In this document: in pieces, positions 53,546 to 64,000 of the stretch
Layout: the number at the start of each line of letters is the position of its first letter
How positions within the stretch are numbered: position 1 is the stretch's first letter
Origin: Diphasiastrum complanatum
Lineage: Eukaryota > Streptophyta > Lycopodiopsida > Lycopodiales > Lycopodiaceae
Reading direction: 5' to 3'
Assembly: GCA_029204225.1 (NCBI GenBank)
Contig: CM055094.1
Span: 21,247,987-21,311,986, forward strand
DNA: 64,000 bases
Notes under the pieces: generated by a model
The model's input: only the letters and a program-made list of their open reading frames with translations
The model's database searches: none
What the model was told of the DNA's origin: nothing
Made by a program: the position numbers and the translations under genes

Positions 53546-53770
53546 TTCGTCATTTATAAGAGGCTGAAGAGTCTCAGAAAAGGATTGTTGATCTCCAACA
53601 TCGGCTTAGGAAGATGGACCAAGACCTAGAAATGAACATAGTATCGGCGGCTGAGAAAATCCGTATGCAAAAATATCAGAAACTACGAAATCTATATGCG
53701 GAAGAGATTTGGAGGCACATGATATCAGTAATTCGATTCTGGTAGGACGCAAAGACGGGGACAAGTCAGT
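53546..53770 (+). pseudogene. gene P coiled-coil exon, cut
   Basis: EAEESQKRIVDLQHRLRKMD, QDLEMNIVSAAEKIRMQKYQ, EEIWRHMISVIRFW, then TAG (53,743). Followed by the start of module 1 (DKSV) and a jump at about 53,770 to U1 5' sequence (TTCGGCTCTCG), joined through the short shared GTTCGGCTC-like stretch. Confidence 0.55.
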
Positions 53771-55130
53771 TCGGCTCTCGTAACAGACAAGTGGAGTCTC
53801 GGCTCGGTCGACTGTCGAGGGCTTCAGATCGGTCGTCTTTTGATGGACTCGTCTCGGTGAACTTTGTATGCAGAGTATGGACGCTCAGCTCGGTCCATAG
53901 TGAATGCAGAGTATGGGGGCTCGGCTCTATGAGCAGTGTATGTAGAGTATTGCTCGGCAGTGTATGGAGACCTAGAAATTTGTGGAAAAATTTGGAGCAA
54001 TGTCGTTCTGATAGGATGTGGAAACGATGATGTTTCTTCACAGTTACGTACTAGTAGCGAGCTTTCAACCCAAATCGGAGTTGAATGTGCGGTTTTGACA
54101 AGCTCCAGGAGCACTACCCCTCAGCATTTGGCTCGTGCTAGATGTGACGATTTTTGTGTAATGTAGCAGATCTCGGCAACTTTAAGTTTTTGAAAATGGA
54201 TGATGATGGCGCTCCGGATCCGTGGTGGATGTATGTAGATGGTGTCCAAGGATGCAAATGAGTAATCAAGCACTGTCGTAGCGAATGATAGATCGCCACT
54301 AAAAGATGGAGAATCGATCCTTTGAGGTTATAGCTTGTCAAGGCTTCTGAATTTCATTTCCATGTCTGAAGAAGGAAGTGCCAGCATCAAATCTTCTCCC
54401 ATCAGAGTTTGTTTTCATTTCCTAAAAACCATGCATGGCAGCATGGCAGTAAAGCGTGATATTGTGATTTTTTGTAATGTTCCCATGTATGTGATGATTT
54501 TTGTTGTTTAATTATATCGATGTTGATTGAAACTATGATAACTTCATGGTTGTCATTCGTAATATTAAAAGTTTTTTTTCACCTTATCTTGGGGCAAGTT
54601 CACAAATAGCAAGGTAACATATTGGGACTCGGCAAGAACTCACTCCAAATGACTTTTTGAGCTTCACTAACTTATTCTCATGAATTTATCATTGTGTCTA
54701 ACTTGCCATATACCAGTTTTATAAGTATTTGTCTTTACTCTTAAATGCACCATAATGCTACTCCCTTACTGGCTATAACTTCTTCACCGTAGCTCGAAAC
54801 TGGGTCATGTTGGGTGTCGTTGAGAAAGCTCTTGTCGAGGGCTTTCTAATGGCACCATAATCGTCTCTATCCGAGTTGCCGTTCAAAAGTTACACTGTTT
54901 TTTTTTTGAGTTGCATACTATACTACAAATAACGCTTATCTTCGGGCTGCCCCGACGCAAAATTACAATTGTTTTAAAAAGAAAAGAAAATCAATTTGAA
55001 GGAGCTACGTTACGTAGATTTCAAATTTGAGTGTTTTGATTAGACTATGTGGAAGAAACTATTGAGAAAAAAAATAAAAGGTATGTTTTTGAAAGGCCCC
55101 TTTTGTGCTGAAATTTTCTGTAATGGTTGA
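53771..55130. repeat. third copy of the 49.7/51.4-kb unit
   Basis: Minisatellite at about 53,862-53,965, stopped S1 (54,196-54,261), truncated S2 (about 54,363), spacer 54,490-55,130. It keeps about 90 bp (54,920-55,015) that are deleted from units 1 and 2 near 51,100 and 52,755, so it is closer to the ancestral spacer at 6.6 kb. Confidence 0.75.
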
Positions 55131-55541
55131 TAAGTTGGATTCACATTTACATCATGAAGCAGATAGTCTTGTAAGTTTTGTGTTCAAGTGGATCGGAAGC
55201 TCGCTCCGATGGATGTTGAGATTAATATATCATGCTATCTCTAACCTAACAGCCACACACTAGATGTTTGGATCCAGAAAATATTCACACAAAGGGACAT
55301 CACACATCAATATTAATCTACTTTCACCTTTTATTTCGTCACATCTCTTCGTGCTTATGCGACATGAAAAGCTCCCTTCAAACAAACCTTTCCTATTGCC
55401 TTAATTTCTCTTGCACTACCTTTGTCTTGGGCAACTAAAATGTGATACAATTGTGACCTTTTCTCATGCTTATCTTTCTTCTATTCTTGGACAAGTAAAA
55501 TTTGATTGTTGTAAGGGGGGGGGGGGGTTTGTATAGTATAG

Positions 55542-55700
55542 ATGGCTATGAGTGTGAAAGGGGCATGGATTATTCTTGACTTTGAAATGAATGGAGGGCG
55601 GGCTTATTCAAGTCACCTAGAGAATGGTCACAAGTTCTCCTTGAAGGATGGGATGCTCTATACATATGACTACAATGCCTCAACGTCTAACCCGAAATAG
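55542..55700 (+). CDS. small ORF upstream of gene P (52 codons), copy 3
   Basis: Intact: MAMSVKGAWIILDFEMNGGR ... GMLYTYDYNASTSNPK, TAG 55,698-55,700. It precedes the most complete gene P, so this is the best reference copy. Confidence 0.4.
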   Translation: MAMSVKGAWIILDFEMNGGRAYSSHLENGHKFSLKDGMLYTYDYNASTSNPK

Positions 55701-55733
55701 TACAAATAGAATGCAATGCATGGAATCTCTCTA

Positions 55734-55873
<140 letters not shown>

Positions 55874-55925
55874 TATCGATGTTCTCTGTCCTTCTAATTT
55901 CGCCTCTTATTTTCGTCATTTACAG

Positions 55926-57439
55926 GAGGCTGAAGAGTCTCAGAAAAGGATTGTTGATCTCCAACATCGGCTTAGGAAGATGGACCAGGACCTAGAAATG
56001 AACATAGTATCGGCGGCTGAGAAAATCCGTATGCCAAAATATCAGAAACTACGAAATCTATATGCGGAAGAGATTTGGAGGCACATGATATCAGTAATTC
56101 GATTCTGGTAGGACGCAAAGACGCGGACAAGTCAGTTCCAACGACGGCATCTAATTTGATCGGGAGCTCTTCTCAGCAAGAATTAATGGCGTCTACCGGT
56201 TGGAGAGCTCCAGTCCTCAAAGATACGCACGTGAATGAAAGGCTTGAGCAAGCACCAAAGCAAGTCCAGAATGATCCTTCTTTCAACCCAAGATTTCATA
56301 GAAGACGAGCATGGAGATCGGAAGACAACATATCAGCATATCCTTGCAACTTTGCGATAATAGATGGCTCGTTCTCTTCTCAGAAGGAATGTCTTACATC
56401 AATCAATAATTTCTGGGAACTGAGTTCCGATTCTCGCGATCCTACAATCCAGCTACAACACAAGTTCTGCCAGTTTCTGATGACTGTTATGGGCCAAAGG
56501 TTTGAGCAAGATCCACAATTTTCCATCAATCCCAACAAAGCGGTCCTTCACGTGGAGGATACCAGGACCTATTTACAGATTCAATACTTTCCTGCAGACT
56601 CCATACATATCTTCGAAGAGATATGCACTTCAGGATTTATCATCAATGCTGATGAGGGTTACATGTACATCCAGAGATCAAAAGCATTTATTGGTCGAAG
56701 ACAAATACTGACTCGAAACTGCTTCAACTGGCTACGTGAGCAAAATCATAAGCATGTCAGTAAGTCGACTCTGATAGGATGAAAAGACGGGAACAAGTCA
56801 GTTCCAACGACGACATCTAATTCGATCGGGAGCTCTTCTCAGCCAGATTTAATTGCGTCGACCGGTTGGAGAGCTCCATTCCTCAAAGATACGTACGTCT
56901 ATGAAATGCTTGATCAATCACCAAAGCAAATTCAGAATGATCCTTCTTTTGACCCAAGTTTTCGTAGAAGACGAGCGCTAGCATGGAGATCGGAAGACAA
57001 CATATCAGCGTATCCTTGCAACTTTGCGATAATAGATGGCTCGTTCTCTTCTCAGAAGGAATGTCATACATCCATCGAGAAATTTTGCAAATTAACTTCC
57101 GATTCTGACGATCATACAATCAAGCTACAACACAAGTTCTACCAGTTTCTGATGACTGTCATGGGCCGAAGGTTTGAGCAGGATCCACAATTTTTCATCA
57201 ATCCCAAGAAACCGGCGCTTCACATGGAGGATACCAGGATCTATTTCCCTTTACAATACTTTCCTGCAGACTCCATACAAATCTTCGAAGAAATGTGCAC
57301 TTCAGGCTTTATCATCAATGCTGATAAGGCTTACACCCAGAGATCAAAAGCATTTGCTGGTCGAAGACAAATGCTGACTCGAACCTGCTCCAAGTGGCTG
57401 CGCGAGCAATATCATAAGCATGATGCCCACTATTCCTGA
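55926..57439 (+). pseudogene. gene P copy 4, most complete (two modules)
   Basis: Acceptor TTTACAG (55,919-55,925), coiled-coil exon EAEESQKRIVDLQHRLRKMD ... RHMISVIRFW to TAG 56,110. A GTAGGACG directly after TTCTG (about 56,107) could be a donor. Module 1 is open from 56,075 to 56,782 (235 codons: STGWRAPVLKDTHVNERLEQ, WRSEDNISAYPCNFAIIDGS, TRNCFNWLREQNHKH) and ends IG, TGA. Module 2 is open 56,906-57,439 (177 codons) to the DAHYS end. Only the linker stop and possible splicing separate them. Function is unknown; the Cys-, Trp- and Arg-rich conserved core suggests a folded domain rather than disordered sequence. Confidence 0.65.
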
Positions 57440-57781
57440 ACAAATGTTGTGAAGAAAATCCTTCAGGCGCAATTTTTTGAATTGAGTACATTGAAAACAT
57501 CAACATTTGTTGATTGGAGCTTTTAAGATTGACCATTACAGTCATCTAGGGCCAATGTATATGGCACTCAACTGCTAATCTATCTCTCCACTGCTTTTGA
57601 AATGTCCACTTTAGTTCATAATCTATGATCTAGATATACCTTCTTCTCGTTGTGTATATATATATATGTTCTCATCGTTGATATTTGATTTAATGTATTA
57701 AATGAACATTGAATGCTCATTAAATCAAAATCAACAATAATTAGGTTACACATATTCTGTTCAAAAATATTTAGACACACA

Positions 57782-57994
57782 ATGAAAATATCATATCGAC
57801 AAGAGAGAACATATCACGGCAAAAGGACTAGACAGAAATTGTTTGTTAGTGATCATCCATCCAAAGTAGGTGCACCACTTCCAAATTCTAATGTTACTCC
57901 AAGACTTTTTGTGAGACTACTAATATTTTTGGAAAACACATGTTCTTCATATTCCAAGCATGCTCAGCATACCTCCAAGCACATAGCAAAGTAA
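57782..57994 (+). CDS. 70-codon conserved ORF, copy 4
   Basis: MKISYRQERTYHGKRTRQKL ... HTSKHIAK; Arg for Gly and Arg for Ser are the only clear changes. An upstream in-frame ATG at 57,713 exists here. Confidence 0.35.
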   Translation: MKISYRQERTYHGKRTRQKLFVSDHPSKVGAPLPNSNVTPRLFVRLLIFLENTCSSYSKHAQHTSKHIAK

Positions 57995-58445
57995 GCCGTA
58001 CATCTTCTTTCCTTGCCCTACTTGTTGGTCTTCATCTCGTATGGTAAGTACTCGACCCCTTGATTATTCTTTGAATAAGAGCTTTTTGCTATAGTTTCAA
58101 GAGAGAAGCTTCCTGGGAAAGGGTCAGCTTGGGAGTAGCTTAATATATTGATGTCATTTCAAATCATGATAGCTTCATGGTTGTCACTCAAAATAGTAGT
58201 AAATTGTTTGGTAACTTGGGGTAGCTTGATATGTAGCTAGGCAACTAAACAACAAATCACCTCTAGATGGCTTCACAAGCTTGTCTAACTCATTCTTATA
58301 ATTACTACCATTGTGTCTAACTTGCCAAATGCTAGCTGTAAAAGTATTTGACAAATGCATAACTCTTTACTCTCCAAGTCTTAAGACTTACCAAGTGTTG
58401 TTTGTAGCTCATGCTAGATGCTTTGAGAAGTTATATTAAGAATTT

Positions 58446-58471
58446 GGGGGGGGGGGGGGGGGGGGGGGGGG
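58446..58471. repeat. poly-G tract (26 G)
   Basis: Uninterrupted G run at the site corresponding to 24,658. Confidence 0.95.
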
Positions 58472-58617
58472 TTATCGCAAAGAATCCGATCTTGCCAAAT
58501 ACTAGGTGTAAAAGTGTTTTGACATATTCCTAGCTCTTTACTCCCCAGGTGTTGTTTTTAGCTCATAGTACATGCTTTGAGAATAATGTTACTGGTTATA
58601 TTAATTTGGGGGGATTG

Positions 58618-60475
58618 CAAAGAATCGAACTTGAGTGTACAAGCCCAACTCAAGTGCAGACACCAACTCACCACACATGGGAAGATCATTAAATTTGAAT
58701 TTGAAGAAAAATCAAAATTAAAAAAAAATGAAAAACTATTTCTCCTTAAAGGCATTGTGGTCATCATCTAGACGAGCTGTGCTTGCTTGAATCAATAGAA
58801 ACAAAGAAAATAATAATAACGAGTTTTTATCCTATTAATGCACCAATAATATATATATATAATTGAATTAAATGGGAAGATTATAATATTTATCGCTTCA
58901 TTTTAAACATTGATCTACTCATTTCAATGATTTTGTTCAAATTCGAATTCCAATGATTTTGTGAAGTGTGAATGAATGCAATGTAACTTGCATATGTTTG
59001 GAACATAGCATAGATTCATTATATGCTTTTTAACTATATGTTATTTAGTCGTGTAACAAGGAATAAGCATTTTTTTTTAACAAATTTTCAATTTGTTTTT
59101 GGAAACCCTAGATTACAACATTTTAATATATTAACAAAAATGACTTAATTTGCATGAACAACTTTGAGTTTTGAAAATCCTAGATTACAGCTTCATTTAA
59201 TCTTCAAATTTCCAAGCTTGTTCAAACTTCAATGAAATATAATTCATTCCAAAATCCATTCTCGAATCCTAGAACGATGTATTTTAAAAACTTTTGTAAT
59301 GTGAAAGAGAGATCACCGAGCTAAAACATGACCTTGATTGCATTCGGAATTGCTTTGAAAAACTTATAAATTGTATTCATCAATGGAGATGTCTAGAGGA
59401 CATGGTGTGAAAAATTGTCAACTAGTTTGGTTTTTTATTTGGCAATTTTGGAGGCCAAAATGAATCTCAACTTCGAGTTAGTTTCATATTTGTTAATAAG
59501 GGCCTAAATAGTGGTTTAACTACCTCTGGCAAGTAGATAAGTGGATGAGGGTCGAGTTTGGGACCCATTCTAATTGGCTAAATTTTTGTACGTTGCTTTC
59601 AAAAACTTATAAATTGTATTCATCAATGGAGATGTCTAGAGGACATGGTGTGAAAAATTGTCAACTAGTTTGGTTTTTCATTTGGCAATTTTGGAGGCCA
59701 AAATGAATCTCAACTTCGAGTTAGTTTCATATTTGTTAATAAGGGCCTAAATAGTGGTTTAACTACCTCTAGCAAGTAGATCAGTGGATGAGGTCGAGTT
59801 TGGACCCATTCTAATTGGCTAAATTTTGGTACATTGTTTTCAAAAACTTATAAATTGTAATTCATGAACGGAGATTTCTAGAGGACATGGTGTGAAAAAT
59901 TGTCAACTAGTTTGGTTTTTCATTTGGCAATTTTGGAGGCCAAAATGAATCTCAACTTCGAGTTAGTTTCATATTTGTTAATAAGGGCCTAAATAGTGGT
60001 TTAACTACCTCTGGCAAGTAGATCAGTGGATGAGGTCGAGTTTGGACCCATTCTAATTGGCTTATTTTGGTACATTGCATCTAGACTAGATTTTCTAGGT
60101 TTTTGATAAAGTATCTAGAAGTTTCCAAATTAGGTCAACTTTGGGGCAAGTGGCCAAATGACATTTTGAAGCTATAAAATAGTTGTACCTAAGTGGAGAA
60201 ATAATCATCAAAGTTTCTTTCTTTCTGGAGACTTCATCTCTTATGTCCATCTCATGTGACTTTCTCTATCTTGGTTTTTCTATTAGTAGAATGTTGATTT
60301 TCTTGTAGATCTTGATGCCACACGAGTGAAGATTATAATATATATGATTTTGTTAAACATCGATCTACAAACATTGCAATGATTTTTCTTCAAATTCAAA
60401 TTTAACGATCTTCCCATGTGTGGTGAGTTGGTGTATGCGCTTTTGTTGGGCTTGTACACTCAAGTTCGATTCTTT
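58618..60475. mobile_element. inverted-repeat element copy 4 (three 242-bp units)
   Basis: Left arm about 58,618-58,715, right arm about 60,370-60,475, tandem units starting at about 59,349, 59,593 and 59,836. Single-base insertions (GGGTCGAG, TTGGGACCC near 59,550) mark the start of the indel-rich part of the window. The minus-strand right-arm ORF (60,365-60,574) is open. Confidence 0.5.
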
Positions 60476-60617
60476 GGGATCCATCGCCAACTGTGGTTTC
60501 AATACTTTCTTTGAAAGATTCTCATTTGAAATTTGCTTGGGACCCTTCTTATCTCCATCAGATATTTTTTTCAATGTTGATGCTAGGCCATACCACAGGG
60601 AAGTAGTTCATGTGTGA

Positions 60618-60621
<4 letters not shown>

Positions 60622-60675
<54 letters not shown>

Positions 60676-60698
60676 TCTCCTCTCTCTCTCTCTCTCTC
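60622..60698. repeat. (CT)n microsatellite
   Basis: CT tract interrupted by CCCTCTCTCC, then satellite. Confidence 0.95.
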
Positions 60699-61505
60699 AT
60701 TCCACTCAAGACTACATGGCAGACCCACGTGGTATACCTTAGTTGGCTTGCCACACAAGCCTATGTCAAGCCTATATGGTAGACTGCAACATACCAGATG
60801 AACATACTAGCATCAAGCCTATGTCATGCCTATATGACCTACCATGCAAGCCTATGATAGGCCTACATGGCTTGCCACATGGCAAGTCCCAAGCCTGTGT
60901 GGTTTATCTCATGACATGCCTATATGGCTTGCCACATGCAATTTGGGAGCCCCAGCTCTCTCTCTCTAGCTCCACTCAAGCCTACATGGCAGAGCTTGGT
61001 TGGCTTGCCACACAAGCCTATGGCAAGCCTATGTGGTATCCTGCGACATGCTTACGTGGGAAGCATCAGAAATATGCCATGCCTATGTGGCCTGCCACAC
61101 AAGCCTATGGTTTATCTCATGACATGCCTACATGGCTTGCCACATGGCAACTTGGGAGCCCCAACTCTCTCTCTCTAGCTCCACTCAAGCCTACATGGCA
61201 GAGCTTGGTTTGCTTGCCGCACAAGCCTATTGCAAGCCTATGTGGTAAGCCTGCGACATGCTTACGTGGGAAGCATCAGAAATATGCCATGCCTATGTGG
61301 CCTGCCGCGTAAGCCTATGGTAGGCCTGTGTGGTTTGCCAAGTGGAAACTTTTGAGCCCACCCTATATATATATATAGATCTCTAGGTCCACTCAAGCCT
61401 ACGTGGAACAGGGCCCAGTTGGCTTGACGTACAAGGTTATGGTAGGCCTACATGGCTTTGCCACATGGCAACCCTCAAGCCTGCATGATTTGCCATGTGG
61501 CATAC
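60699..61505. repeat. GCCTACATGG satellite block
   Basis: Same order of higher-order units as at 37.05-37.85 kb, with single-base slips (CACATGCAATTTGG, GTAAGCCTGCG). A 189-codon frame at 60,743-61,312 crosses it but is a repeat artefact. Confidence 0.85.
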
Positions 61506-61898
61506 CGCTGTCTTAGGTGTTCAAAACCTCATGACAAGAAGCATGGTCCTTGGGCATCAGTGTCACCCTCTTGCCATGAATGGAACACAGCATCGAATCC
61601 CTCAAACAATTTTGTCTGGAAGTCCTCGTATGCAATATGGAGGGCCTCCAATGTTGCGATATTCCACCTCACTGCATAGGGCAGATGCGTGGTCATATCT
61701 TGTGTAACCTCCCTCACAGCCCGGTACAAGGCTGCTTTCAGGATCACAAGTTTGGTGTACCTTTGCAAGGCCCTGATGTCCCTCAACCATGGACGGCGAG
61801 GTCTTTCGCGTCTTTGCGGACGTATGGGTTCAAATGTCTGGGGACAGGGATGGTTGAACAAAATGGGTAAGCCTAGCGGTTTGCTTCGTCCGAGCCAT
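61450..61898 (-). pseudogene. histone H3-like variant, copy 4 (frameshifted or unpolished)
   Basis: ATG at 61,898-61,896: MARTKQTARLTHF, then an extra base in the CCATCCC region (about 61,850) shifts frame. It resumes as [77 protein letters not shown], and shifts again at about 61,600 (CCCTC for CCTC). Because neighbouring sequence also has single-base insertions, these breaks may be sequencing errors. TATA (62,230) and array are present. Confidence 0.65.
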
Positions 61899-62229
61899 TG
61901 AGGCCGGATATCTATACCACGTTGAGGACAAAGATACAGCAGAAGAGAGAGCTTAATTATCTCGCATTATGGCGACACTGAGAACTCTAAGGGTGATATC
62001 GCTACAACGCGAGAGAGTGGCAGAGACAGGCGGAGAGAGGCAGGGGCTTGCATGATGGCGATACTGGGAAAGTCAAGCTGATATCGCTACGACGTGAGAG
62101 GCTGTAAGGAATAGGCCTGGGGACGAGGTCGCTCCGCATGATGGCGATATCACGAATGCAGGTCATATGCAAGCAATCAAACATGACAGCAAATTACACG
62201 AAAACCTATACAATCCCAGGGGAAATGGA

Positions 62230-62239
62230 CTTATATAGG
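62230..62239 (-). promoter_or_regulatory. TATA box of H3-like copy 4
   Basis: CCTATATAAG on the minus strand, about 330 bp from ATG 61,898. Confidence 0.55.
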
Positions 62240-62249
62240 CGAAAAAAGC

Positions 62250-62640
62250 TGGCACGTGTGAATCCCAGTGACACGTGGCCCAGTCAGTAGCTGACGCTGG
62301 AACCACACGCTTGTATACGCATGTGTGAGAACTGCACGTCTAGGGTCAACACGGTGTGGGATCGCATGTGGGGGCATGTGGTCGAATGGATCAACGACGT
62401 GTTCTTGGCACGTATCGGCTCGCACGTGTGGTCACGTGGCCCAATTAGTAACGGACGTGTGGGACCCACTTCTATATCCGCACGGTGTGAGATTCTGCAA
62501 CATGGTGGCCATGTGGTCGAAATGGTTTGGTGACGCTGTGTTTCTGGCCATGTGTTAGCTTGCACGTGTGGGCACGTGGCCGAATGGCAGATTGACGTGT
62601 ATTGTAGCACGTGAGGGTCTCACACATGTGGGACGGATGT
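62250..62640 (-). promoter_or_regulatory. G-box array of H3-like copy 4 (7 CACGTG)
   Basis: Seven exact CACGTG. Several others are broken by an inserted base (CACGGTG at two places), which is unlike the CpG decay at 27.3 kb and looks like sequencing error. Confidence 0.65.
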
Positions 62641-62689
62641 ATACGCGCCATAGATCTGAATCCGCTGTCGGAATCGATGAGTGTACGGC

Positions 62690-63350
62690 TTGGGTTTTAT
62701 GGTTGATAGCTATATAAATGTTGTCTGATCATTCAAAAACATTTCGCTAAGTTTTGGATTTTTCACTCCCTGTAGCTCTGGGTGTGTGAACCAAATAAAC
62801 CCATTCCAACTTAAAATCCACCTATTCTAGGAACATTGAGTGGTGTGTCGCTCAATATGATTCTTAATTATCTCTGGATATTCTGTTTTACTAAAAATCC
62901 AAATAGAATTTCATGCGCTTCTTTAAAACCTGTTTTGAAACACAAATCATGAACTATATTAAGAGAATTTGAACGCAGACCTATAATAACAAAACAATAT
63001 TAGCTTTAAAACACAAAAGCATTAATTTTCTCGATATGAATTAGTTGCTAGTACTCAATAGAATAGAGTTAAACCTGTGAAAGCTGCAACCACCCAAATA
63101 TTATTTCGGACAAGCACACACGAAATTAAGAACTCTCCGAGTTTAACGTATTGCTTAATGTTCCATACATTATGTGTAACACTAACCCTTATCCAGCTTT
63201 TGTCCCTTTATTCTTCTGATTTCATCTAACTTGGAGAACTAATATCATTTTTCAACAATTTCGTTTGTGATTCCATAAAACTTTACAATAAATCTCTATA
63301 ATTGATTCCAGATCCTACAAACATATTGTTGGTAGAATCATATGACAAAG
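62690..63350 (-). CDS. gene M 3' exons in natural order
   Basis: Minus strand, right to left: acceptor TTTGTAG (about 63,315) and an exon start DLESIIEIYCKVLWNHK; a stretch FSKLDEIRRIKGQKLDKG before a GTTAGTG donor (about 63,190); then acceptor AAAACAG (about 62,935) and the last exon GFKEEYEILFWIFSKT-type, as at 29.6 kb. Unlike the 12.9- and 29.8-kb copies, the introns here do not look recombined, so this is the best guide to gene structure. Exon boundaries are inferred from GT-AG signals only, and the indel level makes frame calls uncertain. Confidence 0.4.
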
Positions 63351-63456
63351 TGCCATGTTTGAGCTATAAATTTCATTGATATGGTAAGGAATACCAATGA
63401 TTGTTGTTCATACCCATGTTTATGTCATCCCTCTCTAATTGATTTGAAATGGGGCC

Positions 63457-63775
63457 GAGGAATAGGGAACTTTTTTTATATGTACTTGTCCAAATGCCTC
63501 TTGATAATCTTTATACATTGTGTCATATGGCATCCCTGCTTTATACCAGAAATAATCACATGCTCCTTGTATTCAATTTTCGGTCAATGATTCTTGCCCG
63601 ACTTCGCCCATAAGGGCCTCTGAATCTTAGGGCATGATTCGAGAATATCGATGATTTGCAAGCTAGACCTCGTCGTTGACCTTGGCTTGTAAGTACTGCA
63701 CTCAAAAGACTTTCCAATCATGTCCTTGTCGTTCAGGACTTTCATTGGAGACTAAACTAAACTGCTCCGCAAAAT
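63457..63775 (-). CDS. gene M internal exon, second copy (indel-rich)
   Basis: Same exon as 1-295 on the minus strand, continuing leftwards from VPIP into RPHFKSIREG and a stop or splice site near 63,435. At least ten single-base indels against 1-295 break the frame, although the other copy is fully open. Confidence 0.5.
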
Positions 63776-63833
63776 CAAAATATAGATATAGAAAAAAACA
63801 ATTCACAACCATTGATGTGCTAGATGAAACAAA

Positions 63834-64000
63834 ACCTTATCTACCTATGAAGGACCCTATCAGGTCAATTTTTACAAGCAAATAATTATGCTAGTAAGAT
63901 AGAAGAAATAGGAAACCATACCTTTATGCTTGGGATTTTCAAGGAAAACAAGATTGATGGAGTACTTACATTTATAGTGTCACTAAGAACTTGCTTAGTG
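63834..64000 (+). pseudogene. Ty1/copia pre-integrase start, repeat of 359-525
   Basis: CCTTATCTACCTATGAAGG to the window end, with the same junction to gene M intron (ATGAAACAAAACCTTATC) as at 350-365. Confidence 0.8.

Noticed and set aside
60743-61312. A 189-codon ORF, and similar 75-145-codon ORFs at 26.2, 27.8 and 37.3 kb
   Set aside because: They read satellite sequence (MATW, LATQAYG, PTWLATW repeats) in several frames; the unit simply lacks stops.

Overview
This is land-plant nuclear DNA, dominated by repeats. The evidence is AT-rich intergenic sequence, degenerate Ty1/copia (with a Ty3/gypsy remnant), long (CT)n and poly-G tracts, plant-type TATA boxes and G-boxes, and GT-AG intron signals. 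There is no bacterial or organellar organisation, and I see no rRNA or tRNA gene and no CRISPR. The species cannot be named. The style fits a repeat-rich, low-recombination region (pericentromere, sex chromosome or similar), but that is inference.

The window is a mosaic of a few blocks copied several times in both orientations. (1) Copia fragments lie at 0.36-1.1, 4.2-5.5, 21.5-22.4, 32.3-32.7, 40.9-42.3 and 63.8-64 kb. (2) A 'P block' occurs at 6.8-12.7, 23.4-29.8, 32.7-38.9, (52.9-53.8) and 55.1-62.7 kb. In order it holds a small ORF, a (CT)n tract, gene P (an unknown protein built of two tandem modules), a 70-codon ORF, an inverted-repeat-bounded element with an inner 242-bp tandem repeat, a second (CT)n tract, a GCCTACATGG-type satellite, and a histone-H3-like gene read leftwards from a TATA box behind a dense G-box array. 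(3) Fragments of an unknown spliced leftward gene, M, lie just right of the H3-like promoter. (4) An unassigned multi-copy ORF family, U1, has a 36-bp coding-periodic minisatellite near its 5' end. (5) Two short ORFs, S1 and S2, follow the minisatellite. (6) An inverted pair (16.6-18.4 and 46.3-49.7 kb) carries RT-like and gypsy remnants. A recent 1,654-bp tandem duplication sits at 49.7-52.9 kb.

The most notable content is the H3-like family (26.5, 28.3, 37.8 and 61.5 kb). It keeps the ARTKQTAR start and a recognisable histone fold, but lacks the Lys9 site, has a short rewritten tail and extra residues in the alpha-2 region, and ends in residues encoded by the neighbouring satellite. Two copies are open over 152 codons. 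One has a nonsense codon and an in-frame deletion, and one lies in an indel-rich stretch. Each has the same upstream layout: 5' leader with an 86-bp repeat, TATA box, then 5-11 canonical CACGTG motifs in about 390 bp.

The last ~540 bases repeat the first ~500 through the same chimeric gene M/copia junction. The window is therefore either one unit of a ~63.5-kb tandem array or a contig that closes on itself. The right end (from about 59.5 kb) carries many single-base indels against sister copies and looks unpolished. Most retroelement ORFs are broken, and all functional statements for genes P, M, U1, N, S1 and S2 stop at what can be seen.
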